Assembly: GCF_029537735.1 (NCBI RefSeq)
Contig: NZ_JARPUQ010000002.1
Location: 136,608 to 200,607 of the forward strand
DNA: 64,000 nt
Origin: Robiginitalea aestuariiviva
Lineage (GTDB): Bacteria; Bacteroidota; Bacteroidia; Flavobacteriales; Flavobacteriaceae
Direction of reading: 5' to 3'
Part shown: positions 46,704 to 55,358 of the stretch, piece by piece
Layout: each line of letters begins with the position of its first letter
How positions within the stretch are numbered: position 1 is the stretch's first letter
Position numbers and translations under genes: made by a program
Notes under the pieces: generated by a model
Told to the model about the DNA's origin: nothing
What the model saw: the letters and a program-made list of their open reading frames with translations, nothing else
The model's database searches: none

Positions 46704-47509
46704 CGGCCGCCTATGGCCTGCAGGTCCCGGATGCACTCGGCGTCCAGGCCAGGCACTGCGGCCCCTTTCAGGGCCCGGGCTTCCAGGAAGCTCTTGGCCG
46801 AGGCGCTGAACTCCAGTTTAGCCTGCATCAAACAGCCGTCTACATTGCAGTGGTTGGCTGCTTCCGCATCTTCGTGGGGGTTCACCTCCGGGGTGCTCAG
46901 GTCCACCAGGCCAAAGAGGTGGCCAAATTCGTGGTGGAGGGTGGCGGTTTCCACATCCGCGGTGGTAATCAGGACGGACCGGTCCGAGATATTGCGGATG
47001 GTGTTCTCGTGGATCACCATGGAGGTGTTCCGGTATACCGCGCCCAGGGTAAAGGTACCCGCGTCCATGTCATCACCGTCTGCCGGGGCATCGGTAAAAT
47101 AGATATAGATCGCCAGCTCACGCCCGTCATTGTATAGGGTGCGGTTTTCATTTTCCAGCACGGCTACTTCCTCCAGGGATAGGGAGGTTTCCCCGGGGGA
47201 GGGGAGGGCCAGGAATTCAAAAGTGATATCGGTCTTGAAGGTGCGTTCGAGCAGGAAGGCGCGCAGGTTGTCCAGGGTTTCGGTGGTGGGGCGGAACCCG
47301 TTAACATAGGCGATTTGTATGCGGATGCGATCAAAATCCTGGTTGGTCAGCAGGTCTGCGGCGCTGTCTCCCGCGGCCTGCAGGTTGGCCGAGCGGTCTA
47401 TGGCAACAGGGCCCGGGGTTTCCAGGTCCGTATCCCCGGAGCAGCCCGGTGCCAGCCCCAGCAGGAGCAGTAATGAGAAGTGTATTAGGCTTCGGATATG
47501 GGTTTTCAT
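46700..47509 (-). CDS. Metzincin-type zinc metalloprotease lipoprotein
   Basis: The 269-residue protein has a lipoprotein signal (Cys23 after LLLLLGLAPG). The zinc motif is HEFGHLFGLVD: His193, Glu194, His197, Gly200 and Asp203, with a likely Met-turn at Met228 (GCLMQ). HExxHxxGxxD, with Asp as the third ligand, is known from snapalysin-type metzincins. The region before it (about 58-190) is beta-rich with an acidic stretch DGDDMDAG. It is probably an outer-membrane or secreted peptidase of unknown target. The start of the next methyltransferase gene is 736 nt upstream. Confidence 0.8.
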   Translation of the reverse strand: MKTHIRSLIHFSLLLLLGLAPGCSGDTDLETPGPVAIDRSANLQAAGDSAADLLTNQDFDRIRIQIAYVNGFRPTTETLDNLRAFLLERTFKTDITFEFLALPSPGETSLSLEEVAVLENENRTLYNDGRELAIYIYFTDAPADGDDMDAGTFTLGAVYRNTSMVIHENTIRNISDRSVLITTADVETATLHHEFGHLFGLVDLSTPEVNPHEDAEAANHCNVDGCLMQAKLEFSASAKSFLEARALKGAAVPGLDAECIRDLQAIGGR

Positions 47510-47524
47510 GTCTTTAATAACGCC

Positions 47525-48247
47525 TTATTGCGTGGTTTCGGTATACAAAGCCGTGAGCCTTGCCAGATAGTCGTAATGCGGGCCTTCTGCCAGGACCTCA
47601 GTTTGCAGGCCGGCAGCGGCTGCGGCCTTAGCCAGGCTGGCCGCGTCGGCAAAGAGCCAGGGGAACGGCTTCCCGGCCTCCCCCCGGTATTCCCAGCGGT
47701 ATTCCACGTTGCCATAGTATTCCAGGTCTCCCGGAATCCAGACCCCCCCGTCCGCGTCCTCCTCGTACATGTAAATCAGGTCCGAGGAATCCACCAGGAT
47801 CTGCCCTCCGGGGGCCATCAGCAACCGCAGGTGCTTCAGCAGCCCCGGCAGGCCTGAAAGGGTCCCGGCCAGGCCGGTCCCGTTCATTAATAACAGCAAG
47901 GTATCGTATTTCCCTACCTTAAAATTAAGGATTTCGGTGTAATGCACCATTTTCACGCCACGTGTACGAGCCACAGCCACAGCACCTTGGGAGGCATCGA
48001 TGCCTGTGCACTTCATACCCTGTTCCTGCAGCCAGAGGCAATGGCTCCCTGCGCCACAGCCAATATCCAGCACCTTTCCTTTCGCGGCTTCCAGGGCCAG
48101 GCGTTCCAGTTCGGGCATATCCCGGAACCCCCTGAAAAAGTGGGAAACCGGCACCGGTTCGGCCTCCCCAAAGCTCGAATGGCTGGTCAGGGTGGCCCGG
48201 TGGTCCCCTTCCAAATAATCCGTCAATGCCTTTCCAAATAGATCCAA
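47525..48247 (-). CDS. Class I SAM-dependent methyltransferase
   Basis: The 240-residue protein has the SAM-binding motif VLDIGCGAGSHCLWLQEQG near residue 65, the acidic GIDASQGAVAVAR and later MAPGGQILVDSSDLIYMYEEDADGG. The start is taken as TTG at 48247 (M-DLFGKALTDY), because homologues as I recall them begin DLFGKA and the next ATG upstream (48334) runs deep into the divergent gene. The substrate is unknown. It diverges from the cysteine-cluster gene with 45 nt between starts. Confidence 0.8.
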   Translation of the reverse strand: MDLFGKALTDYLEGDHRATLTSHSSFGEAEPVPVSHFFRGFRDMPELERLALEAAKGKVLDIGCGAGSHCLWLQEQGMKCTGIDASQGAVAVARTRGVKMVHYTEILNFKVGKYDTLLLLMNGTGLAGTLSGLPGLLKHLRLLMAPGGQILVDSSDLIYMYEEDADGGVWIPGDLEYYGNVEYRWEYRGEAGKPFPWLFADAASLAKAAAAAGLQTEVLAEGPHYDYLARLTALYTETTQ

Positions 48248-48292
48248 GGACTGTATTTTAGGCTCCTGAACCTCCAAAGCCAGGAAGCGCAA

Positions 48293-48805
48293 ATGTACGA
48301 AGAAGCCGGGCCCAACCTGGAACAATTGCCCCAAAAGGCCGCCGAAAAGCGGGCCGAGAACCAGCGGTTTTTCAAAAAACTACGGCAGAAACCCCCCAGG
48401 GCCCTGGACCAGATAGCCGGGGAAGCCCACCAGGCCGTCTTTGCCGACACGGATTGCCTGGAGTGTGCCAATTGCTGTAAGACCACCGGCCCCCTCTTTA
48501 CCCCTACGGATATTGGCCGGATTGCCGGTACCCTGCGAATGAAGCCCGGAGCATTTACCGAACAGTACCTGCGCCTGGACGAAGACGGGGACTACGTGCT
48601 GCAAACCCTGCCCTGTCCCTTTCTGGGGGCGGACAACTACTGCTCTATTTACGACCACCGGCCCCGTGCCTGCCGGGAGTACCCGCATACGGACCGGCGC
48701 AAACTCTACCAGATCGGAAAGCTTACCGTGAAGAACACGGCCATCTGCCCGGCCGCCTACCGCATTGTGGAGGCCATTAAGGCGCGCCTGCCGGAGTACC
48801 GGTAA
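48293..48805 (+). CDS. YkgJ-family cysteine-cluster protein
   Basis: The 170-residue protein has the cysteine pattern TDCLECANCCKTTGPLFT near residue 53 and CPFLGADNYCSIYDHRPRAC near residue 108. The family (YkgJ, formerly UPF0153) is predicted to bind zinc or an iron-sulfur cluster; its activity is not established. The ATG at 48293 gives the usual short charged N terminus. Confidence 0.82.
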   Translation: MYEEAGPNLEQLPQKAAEKRAENQRFFKKLRQKPPRALDQIAGEAHQAVFADTDCLECANCCKTTGPLFTPTDIGRIAGTLRMKPGAFTEQYLRLDEDGDYVLQTLPCPFLGADNYCSIYDHRPRACREYPHTDRRKLYQIGKLTVKNTAICPAAYRIVEAIKARLPEYR

Positions 48806-48828
48806 GGAAATTGCCGGAAATATTTTGA

Positions 48829-48836
48829 TATTTTTG
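48829..48836 (+). promoter_or_regulatory. -7 element for the sterol-desaturase-type gene
   Basis: TATTTTTG is a perfect -7 match ending 5 nt before the ATG at 48842, which suggests a leaderless or nearly leaderless message. Confidence 0.5.
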
Positions 48837-48841
48837 GAACT

Positions 48842-49684
48842 ATGGAAAGCCTGTTGAACTATTTCGAGACCATTCCCTCCCTGCACCGCAGCATCCTGCT
48901 GGTAAGCGGGATAACCTTTTTCTGGCTCCTGGAAGGGGCCGTACCCCTGTTTCGTTTCCGTTACCGCAAGTGGCGGCATGCCGTGCCCAACATCTTTTTT
49001 ACCATCACCACCATCGTAGTGAATTTCACCCTCGCCTTCCTGCTACTGCAGAGCAGCGACTGGGTGCGCGATAACGGGTTCGGCATCATCAACTGGTTAC
49101 CGGAAATGCCCCTTTGGCTTTACGTAGTTCTGGGGCTCTTGCTGCTGGACCTGATCGGGGCCTACCTGGCCCACCTGGTGGAACACAAGGTGAAGCCGCT
49201 CTGGATGGTCCACCTGGTGCACCACACGGACCACGAGGTAGACACCACCACGGCCAACCGCCACCATCCCATTGAGAGCTTCATACGCTTCTTTTTTACC
49301 CTGGCCGGGGTCTTTATAGCCGGCACGCCTATCGGTATTGTGATGCTGTACCAGTCCCTCTCTTTGGTGGCCACCCAGTTTTCGCACGCCAATATCCGCC
49401 TGCCCCGGAAGGTAGACAAGGCCATCAGTTATGTGCTGGTCTCTCCGGACATGCACAAGGTACATCACCACTATGTGCTGCCCTATACGGATTCGAATTA
49501 CGGGAATATCTTTTCCATCTGGGACCGGATTTTCGGGACGTATATGGAACTGGACCGGGACGCCATCGTATACGGGGTGGATACCTTCCCGGACCGCAAA
49601 GTCAATGCCAGCGTCTGGGGGCTGCTTAAACAGCCTTTCCACAAATACCGCAAGCCCACTACGGGGGGCAGCACCCCGGCCTAA
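48842..49684 (+). CDS. Sterol desaturase/fatty acid hydroxylase family protein
   Basis: The 280-residue membrane protein has several hydrophobic helices and the di-iron histidine boxes of the family: HLVEHKVKPLWMVHLVHHTDH near residue 115, RHHPIE near residue 140 and SPDMHKVHHHYVLPY near residue 201. It probably oxidises a lipid or carotenoid carbon with O2. The exact substrate cannot be read from sequence. Its stop overlaps the NamZ-like gene by 4 nt. Confidence 0.9.
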   Translation: MESLLNYFETIPSLHRSILLVSGITFFWLLEGAVPLFRFRYRKWRHAVPNIFFTITTIVVNFTLAFLLLQSSDWVRDNGFGIINWLPEMPLWLYVVLGLLLLDLIGAYLAHLVEHKVKPLWMVHLVHHTDHEVDTTTANRHHPIESFIRFFFTLAGVFIAGTPIGIVMLYQSLSLVATQFSHANIRLPRKVDKAISYVLVSPDMHKVHHHYVLPYTDSNYGNIFSIWDRIFGTYMELDRDAIVYGVDTFPDRKVNASVWGLLKQPFHKYRKPTTGGSTPA

Positions 49685-50895
49685 GGGTAGCGCAGGTAGC
49701 GCTTTCTTACCTCCCGGAACGCCTCCAGGCCCTCCTGCCAGGAGGCGCGAATTTCCGCCATACTTAGCCCGGCTTCAATCTGCTGTTGCAATGTTTCCGT
49801 GCCCGCATGCCGGGTAAACCCTGAGGTATTGAAAAATTCCGAGCCTTCCTGCCGGTGGTTATAGGCTTCCAGCAACCAGGTCAGGTCTACTGCCCGGGGC
49901 GGTTCAACCTGGCTCAGGTCCCGTCCGTAACAGGTTTTTCCCTCTTGTTTGGGGTATTTGGCGCCCGCGTTCGGGGCCGGTGTGTAACGGAAATCGAAGT
50001 AGGCCGAATCCAGGTAGGGCGCCCCGAAGCGTTGGAACTGTGCATCGGTGCCCCGCCCGGCGTTGGCCGTGGTGCCCTCAAAAAGCCCCAGGCTGGGGTA
50101 GAGGCGGGCGGCCTGGGTGTTGGGGATGTTGGGCGAGGGGGCAATGGGCAAATCGTAAGGAACCCCCCGGCGGTAGTGTTCCAGCGGGATAACCGTGAGG
50201 TCGGCCTGCAGCCCTCCTTCCAGCCAGCCTTCCCCGTTCAGCATTTCGGCATATTCCCCCAGGGTCATGCCATAAGCCAGGGGGATGGGGGTCATGCCTA
50301 AAAAACTGGTATGCGGGGGTTCCATGATAGGCCCATCTACATAATCTGCATTTGGATTCGGGCGGTCCAGCACCAGCACCGGGATGCCTGCCTCCGCACA
50401 GGCTTCCATCACCAGTTGCAAGGTGGCGATATAGGTATAGAACCTCACGCCCAGGTCCTGGATGTCGAAGACGACCAGGTCCAGGCCTTCCAAATCTTCC
50501 GCAGCCGGTTTGCGGCGGGAGCCGTAAAGGGAAACAATGGGCAGCCCGGTGCGGATGTCCGTGCCGTCCTGTACGTGTTCCCCGGCATCGGCCTGCCCGC
50601 GGAAGCCGTGTTCCGGGGCAAAGACTTTGACCAGGTCCATCCCGGCCCCGAGCAGGCTGTCTGCCAGGTGTACGGGTGCCCCGCCCGGGCGGAAGATAAC
50701 CGTGGTCTGGTTGGCCACCAGGCCCAGGCGTTTGCCCCGCAACAGGGGAAAATAGGCTTCCGTGCGCTGGGCCGCCAGGCACAGGGTGTCTGCCCCGGTT
50801 TCGGGGGAGACGGATTCCGGGGCCGAACCCCGGCAGGAGGCCAGGACCAGGAATAGGACAAATAGCGTATTTTTGATCTCGGCTAAAACGTGCAT
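49681..50895 (-). CDS. DUF1343 family exo-beta-N-acetylmuramidase-like lipoprotein (NamZ type)
   Basis: The 404-residue protein has a lipoprotein signal (Cys21 in LVLASC) and the DUF1343 signatures RLGLVANQTTVIF, KVFAPEHGFRGQADAGEHV and SLYGSRRKP in the first 130 residues, and SPNIPNTQAARLYPSLGLFEGT near residue 230. NamZ cleaves terminal MurNAc from peptidoglycan chains for recycling. The start at 50895 abuts the divergent permease start with 3 nt between them. Confidence 0.88.
   Translation of the reverse strand: MHVLAEIKNTLFVLFLVLASCRGSAPESVSPETGADTLCLAAQRTEAYFPLLRGKRLGLVANQTTVIFRPGGAPVHLADSLLGAGMDLVKVFAPEHGFRGQADAGEHVQDGTDIRTGLPIVSLYGSRRKPAAEDLEGLDLVVFDIQDLGVRFYTYIATLQLVMEACAEAGIPVLVLDRPNPNADYVDGPIMEPPHTSFLGMTPIPLAYGMTLGEYAEMLNGEGWLEGGLQADLTVIPLEHYRRGVPYDLPIAPSPNIPNTQAARLYPSLGLFEGTTANAGRGTDAQFQRFGAPYLDSAYFDFRYTPAPNAGAKYPKQEGKTCYGRDLSQVEPPRAVDLTWLLEAYNHRQEGSEFFNTSGFTRHAGTETLQQQIEAGLSMAEIRASWQEGLEAFREVRKRYLRYP
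50868..50875 (+). promoter_or_regulatory. -7 element for the LolC/E-like gene, inside namZ
   Basis: TATTTTTG is a perfect -7 match within the antisense of the NamZ signal-peptide codons, 23 nt before the TTG start at 50899. Confidence 0.5.
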
Positions 50896-50898
50896 GGG

Positions 50899-52140
50899 TT
50901 GAATTTAGAATTATACATCGCCAGGCGGCTTATCGGGGGCGGGCAGCATAAAAGTAGTATTTCCGCCCCGATCATTAAAATTGCCATTGCGGCCATTGCC
51001 ATCGGCATCCTGATGATGCTGGTTGCCCTGGCCACCGGCGTGGGCCTCAAATATAAGATCAGGGAAAAGGTTGCCGCCTTTAACGGCCACATCCAGATTT
51101 ACAATTTCGACAACAACGCCTCCCAGGTTTCCGTGGTGCCCGTCTTCCTGAACCAGGATTTTTACCCGGATTTTAACCTGACGGACGGGGTGCGCCATAT
51201 CCAGGCTGTGGCCACCAAGGCCGGGATCATCCGCACCGAAGACACCTTCGAGGGCATCATTGCCAAAGGGGTGGGGCCGGATTACGACTGGTCCCCCTTT
51301 GCGGATTTTCTGGTGGCCGGAAAGCTCCCGGACTATTCCGGCCCCCTGGGGGAGGAAACCCTCGTATCCCGGATGCTGGCCACCCGCCTGGGGCTGGAAG
51401 TGGGCAGCCGGTACAACAGTTTCTTCCTGAAGGACGAAGATCCCTCCCGCATCCCCAACCGCCGCCGCTTTGTGGTGGCCGGCATCTACGACAGCGGTTT
51501 TGAGGAATTTGACGCCACCTACATCTTCACGGACATCCGCCACATCCAGCGCATGAACGGGTGGCAGGCAGACCAGGTCGGGAATTTTGAAATTTTTCTG
51601 GACGACTTCAGCCAGATCGAACAGAAAAGCATGGATATCTATGGCAAGACCCTCTCGAACCTGGATACGCAGACCATCGAAAACAAATATTACCAGATCT
51701 TTGAGTGGATCGGGCTGTTCGATTTCAATATTGCCCTGATCATCGGGATCATGGTACTGGTGGGCGGCATCAATATGGTGACGGCCCTGCTGGTACTGAT
51801 CCTGGAGCGCACCCCCATGATTGGCATCCTCAAAGCCCTGGGCGCCCCAGACTGGAGCATCCGCAAGGTTTTTCTTTACAATGCCGCCTACCTGATCGGG
51901 ATTGGCCTGCTCTGGGGGAATGCCCTGGGCCTGTTGCTGATCTGGATACAAAACCGTTACCGGGTGTTCACTTTTCCCAATCCGGAGGAATACTATATTG
52001 ACTATATCCCGGTTTATATGGACCTGCCCACCCTGCTGTTGCTGAACCTGGGGGTGTTGTTGCTGTGCCTGCTGATGCTGTTGCTGCCGTCGCACATCAT
52101 TACCCGGATCAGCCCGGTGCGGGCCATCAAATTTGACTGA
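50899..52140 (+). CDS. FtsX/LolC-E-like ABC transporter permease
   Basis: The 413-residue protein has an N-terminal membrane helix (IIKIAIAAIAIGILMMLVA near residue 25), a large periplasmic domain (about 60-270) and three C-terminal helices (IALIIGIMVLVGGINMVTAL near residue 275; LIGIGLLWGNALGLLLIW near 332; LLLLNLGVLLLCLLMLLLP near 380). This matches the lipoprotein-export (LolC/LolE) or MacB permease fold. The start is taken as TTG at 50899 (M-NLELYIARRL) because homologues as I recall them begin MNLE; GTG at 50890 is the alternative. No ATPase gene is adjacent. Confidence 0.82.
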   Translation: MNLELYIARRLIGGGQHKSSISAPIIKIAIAAIAIGILMMLVALATGVGLKYKIREKVAAFNGHIQIYNFDNNASQVSVVPVFLNQDFYPDFNLTDGVRHIQAVATKAGIIRTEDTFEGIIAKGVGPDYDWSPFADFLVAGKLPDYSGPLGEETLVSRMLATRLGLEVGSRYNSFFLKDEDPSRIPNRRRFVVAGIYDSGFEEFDATYIFTDIRHIQRMNGWQADQVGNFEIFLDDFSQIEQKSMDIYGKTLSNLDTQTIENKYYQIFEWIGLFDFNIALIIGIMVLVGGINMVTALLVLILERTPMIGILKALGAPDWSIRKVFLYNAAYLIGIGLLWGNALGLLLIWIQNRYRVFTFPNPEEYYIDYIPVYMDLPTLLLLNLGVLLLCLLMLLLPSHIITRISPVRAIKFD

Positions 52141-52174
52141 CGGCCCGGGTGCCCCGGCCCAAGGCGCAGCTTTG

Positions 52175-52182
52175 TATCTTTG
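52175..52182 (+). promoter_or_regulatory. -7 element for the cysteine/cystathionine synthase gene
   Basis: TATCTTTG is a perfect -7 match ending 5 nt before the ATG at 52188. Homology fixes that start, so the message is probably leaderless or nearly so. Confidence 0.5.
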
Positions 52183-52187
52183 TGCTA

Positions 52188-53189
52188 ATGGAATACGCCT
52201 CGAATATCCTGGAGACCATAGGGAATACCCCCCTGGTCCGCATCAACCGCATTACCGAATCCCTGCCCTGCCTGGTGCTGGCCAAATACGAAACCTTTAA
52301 CCCGGGCAATTCCGTCAAGGACCGTATGGCCCTTACCATGGTGGAGGATGCCGAGGCCCGAGGGTGGCTCAAACCCGGGGGCACCATTGTGGAAGGCACC
52401 TCAGGCAATACCGGAATGGGCCTTGCCCTTGCGGCCATTGTTAAGGGCTATCGCATGATCTGTGTAATCAACGACAAGCAGTCGCGGGAAAAAGTGGACA
52501 TCCTCAGGGCCGTAGGCTGCGAGGTACACGTATGCCCTACCGATGTGGCCCCGGAAGACCCGCAAAGTTATTATTCCACTGCCCGGCGCCTGGCCGCTGA
52601 AATCCCGGGTGCCTGGTATGTAAACCAATACGACAACCCCGCCAATGCCCTGGCGCATTTTGAAAGTACCGGCCCGGAAATCTGGAAGCAGACCGCTGGT
52701 AAAATCACCCATTTTGTGGTAGGCGTGGGTACGGGGGGCACCATTTCCGGGGTGGGGCGTTACCTGAAATCCCAGAACCCTAACGTCAAGGTTTGGGGGG
52801 TGGACACCTATGGCTCCGTGTTTAAGAAATACCACGAAACCGGCATCTTTGACCCGGACGAAATCTACCCCTACCTGACCGAAGGCATAGGGGAAGATAT
52901 CCTGCCCGAGAATGTAGACTTTGGGGTGATTGACGGCTTCACCAAAGTCACGGACCGTGATGCTGCGATCTATACGCGGCGTCTGGCCCTGGAGGAAGGG
53001 ATGTTCCTGGGGAATTCTGCCGGGGCTGCCATTAAGGGGGTACTGCAGCTACAGGAACATTTTGGCCCGGACGACGTGGTGGTGGTCCTCTTCCACGATC
53101 ACGGCAGCCGCTATGTGAATAAAATTTATAACGATGCCTGGATGCGCGCCCAGGGCTTCCTGGACGCCGGTGGCGAATCCCAACCCTAA
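52188..53189 (+). CDS. PLP-dependent cysteine synthase / cystathionine beta-synthase-like enzyme
   Basis: The 333-residue fold type II enzyme has LETIGNTPLVRIN at the start, the PLP-lysine motif PGNSVKDRMA (Lys44), the phosphate loop VVGVGTGGTISGVGRYLK near residue 180 and GTSGNTGMGLAL near residue 68. Members make cysteine from O-acetylserine or cystathionine from serine and homocysteine; the two are hard to tell apart by sequence. No C-terminal CBS domains are present. The next gene starts directly after its stop. Confidence 0.88.
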   Translation: MEYASNILETIGNTPLVRINRITESLPCLVLAKYETFNPGNSVKDRMALTMVEDAEARGWLKPGGTIVEGTSGNTGMGLALAAIVKGYRMICVINDKQSREKVDILRAVGCEVHVCPTDVAPEDPQSYYSTARRLAAEIPGAWYVNQYDNPANALAHFESTGPEIWKQTAGKITHFVVGVGTGGTISGVGRYLKSQNPNVKVWGVDTYGSVFKKYHETGIFDPDEIYPYLTEGIGEDILPENVDFGVIDGFTKVTDRDAAIYTRRLALEEGMFLGNSAGAAIKGVLQLQEHFGPDDVVVVLFHDHGSRYVNKIYNDAWMRAQGFLDAGGESQP

Positions 53190-54506
53190 ATGCGAAACCC
53201 TATGAAACCTTACCGCTTTACCCTTTTTCTAATCCTTTTTCCCGCCCTGCTGGTGCAGGCCCAGCGCCTGAACCGGGCCGAACGCCGAATTGTGGCCTCG
53301 GTGGAGGCCCATGCACCCGAGGCTATTGGTTTTCTGGAGCAGGTGGTAAACATCAACAGCGGCACCCTGAACCTGGAAGGGGTGCGGGAAGTAGGCCGGG
53401 TCTTTGGCAATGCTTTTGAGGAGATCGGGTTTGAGACCCGCTGGATCGCCATGCCGGATTCCATGAACCGGGCGGGCCACCTCTTTGCGGAAATCGGGGG
53501 AGGCAAAGGCAAGCGCCTGTTGCTGATCGGCCACCTGGATACAGTCTTCGAAAAAGACAGCCCCTTCCAGCACTTCGAACGGGTAAACGATACCCTGGCG
53601 CACGCCCCGGGCGGGAACGACATGAAAGGCGGGGACGTAGTGGTCCTCTATGCCCTGAAGGCCCTGCAGGAAAACGGCCTGCTGGAAGACGCACAAATCA
53701 TCGTGGCCTTTACGGGCGATGAGGAAAGCACAGGAGACCCCCTGGAAGTGAGCCGCCGGGACCTGATCGCGGCAGCTCGGCGCTCCGATATCGCCCTGGG
53801 CTTTGAGACCGCTACGGGTTTTGACAAGGCTACCGTGGCCCGCCGGGGCGCCTCCGGGTGGATGGTGGAGACTACCGGCCGCCGGGCGCATTCCTCCGGG
53901 GTGTTCAGCGAGCGTACCGGGGCCGGGGCCATCTTTGAACTCTCCCGTATCCTGAATGCCTTTTACGAGGAGGTCCGGGGGGAGGAATACCTCACCTTTA
54001 ACCCCGGCATCCTGATGGGGGGCACCTTTGCGGAGTACGACCCCCTGAGCGGGAAGGCACAGGTCTTTGGCAAATCCAATGTGGTGGCACAGACAGCCAG
54101 CGTGCGTGGGGGCTTGCGTTTTATCTCCGAAGAACAGAAGGAACGCACCCGGGCACGGATGCGGGAAATCGTATCCCAGAACCTGCCGCAAACCGGTGCG
54201 GAAATCACCTTTTCCGACGCCTACCCGGCCATGCCCCCAACCGAGGGGAACATGGCTTTGCTGGAGGTACTGAACCAGGTGAGCCTGGACCTGGGCCAGG
54301 GCGGGGTAACCGCCTACGACCCCGGCCGGCGGGGCGCGGCCGATGTGTCTTTTGTAGCCCAATATGTCTCCTGCCTGGACGGGCTGGGCACCATGGGCTC
54401 TGGCGCACATACGCCCAAGGAAACCGTAAACCTCAAAACCATGGAGGCGCTTACCAAGCGTACAGCGTTGCTTATATACCGCCTCCTGCAACAGCCCCGG
54501 TCATGA
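53190..54506 (+). CDS. M20 family metallopeptidase, secreted
   Basis: The 438-residue protein has a signal peptide (KPYRFTLFLILFPALLVQAQ). Zinc-binding residues are His115 and Asp117 in GHLDTVF, Asp144 in GGNDMKGG, Glu178 and Glu179 in TGDEES, and the C-terminal His in GSGAHTPKE. It is glutamate carboxypeptidase-like by family. The ATG at 53190 directly follows the synthase stop; 53202 is an alternative start. It overlaps the next gene by 4 nt (ATGA). Confidence 0.9.
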   Translation: MRNPMKPYRFTLFLILFPALLVQAQRLNRAERRIVASVEAHAPEAIGFLEQVVNINSGTLNLEGVREVGRVFGNAFEEIGFETRWIAMPDSMNRAGHLFAEIGGGKGKRLLLIGHLDTVFEKDSPFQHFERVNDTLAHAPGGNDMKGGDVVVLYALKALQENGLLEDAQIIVAFTGDEESTGDPLEVSRRDLIAAARRSDIALGFETATGFDKATVARRGASGWMVETTGRRAHSSGVFSERTGAGAIFELSRILNAFYEEVRGEEYLTFNPGILMGGTFAEYDPLSGKAQVFGKSNVVAQTASVRGGLRFISEEQKERTRARMREIVSQNLPQTGAEITFSDAYPAMPPTEGNMALLEVLNQVSLDLGQGGVTAYDPGRRGAADVSFVAQYVSCLDGLGTMGSGAHTPKETVNLKTMEALTKRTALLIYRLLQQPRS

Positions 54507-55300
54507 GCGCACAGGAAGCAAGGGTAACCCGGTTACAGGCCGGGGATATGCATGCCATCATTGAAGGAGGCGAATTGGTCAGCCTCAGGGCCGGAGGCCA
54601 TGAATTTATGCACCGGGCAGGGGAACCCGGGTGGGGGCACTCCGATACGGAAATGTTCCCGATAATCGGACCCACCCAGGATGCCGGGTACCGGGTACAG
54701 GTACCCCGGGCCAATGCCGTACAGGACCAGCACGGCCTGCTGCGGGAGTTGCCATATGAGCGGGTTGCTGCCGATGCCCGGGAAGCCGTTTTCCGGAAAG
54801 CCTACGCGGCAGGGACACCGGTGCCCAATTCCAAATACCCGGAAAAGTCCACGGCCCGTTGGCTGGTCTGGCCTTACGCCTTCACCTTTACCAAGCGCTT
54901 TATTCTTACGGAGGCAGGCATGGAGGTGCGTTTCGAAATCGAAGCCGAAAAAGACATGCCTTTTATGGTGGGATACCACCCGGCCTTCCGCATTCGCAGT
55001 GCTGAAGCTCAGGTGGAAGCAGGGGGGCAGGCCATCGGCATTGCCGAAATCCTGGAAGTGGGAGACCGTGCACTCCCGGTACGGACTTGCACGGAAATCA
55101 CCTTGCAGGACACGAAAGCGCTGCGAATAAAGACCGAAGGCTTCGGACATTTTATGCTCTGGAGCCCGGACCCGGGCATGATTTGTATAGAGCCCATAAC
55201 GTTTTATCCCTACGATGCCAGCCCTGCCCATTTGCACAAAGGATTCCGGTTTTTGGGGGATCGCCCGGAGCTGTTTCGATGTGTGCTGGAGCCAGTGTGA
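54503..55300 (+). CDS. Aldose 1-epimerase-like protein
   Basis: The 265-residue beta-sandwich protein has MFPIIGPTQDAGYRVQ near residue 51, QDQHGLLRELPYE near residue 74 and VGYHPAFRIR near residue 156, the sugar-binding histidine positions of galactose-mutarotase-like enzymes. It should interconvert anomers of hexoses, with exact sugar unknown. The start overlaps the M20 stop, so translation is probably coupled. Confidence 0.85.
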   Translation: MSAQEARVTRLQAGDMHAIIEGGELVSLRAGGHEFMHRAGEPGWGHSDTEMFPIIGPTQDAGYRVQVPRANAVQDQHGLLRELPYERVAADAREAVFRKAYAAGTPVPNSKYPEKSTARWLVWPYAFTFTKRFILTEAGMEVRFEIEAEKDMPFMVGYHPAFRIRSAEAQVEAGGQAIGIAEILEVGDRALPVRTCTEITLQDTKALRIKTEGFGHFMLWSPDPGMICIEPITFYPYDASPAHLHKGFRFLGDRPELFRCVLEPV

Positions 55301-55358
55301 CCAACGGCTAGTGTAACACTTGCGGCCGGAACCCGTCTCTTTCAAAAAAGGTTCCCGT

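Noticed and set aside
53229-54491. Antisense frame of 420 residues over the M20 peptidase
   Set aside because: Shadow frame; the plus-strand gene has all metal-binding motifs.
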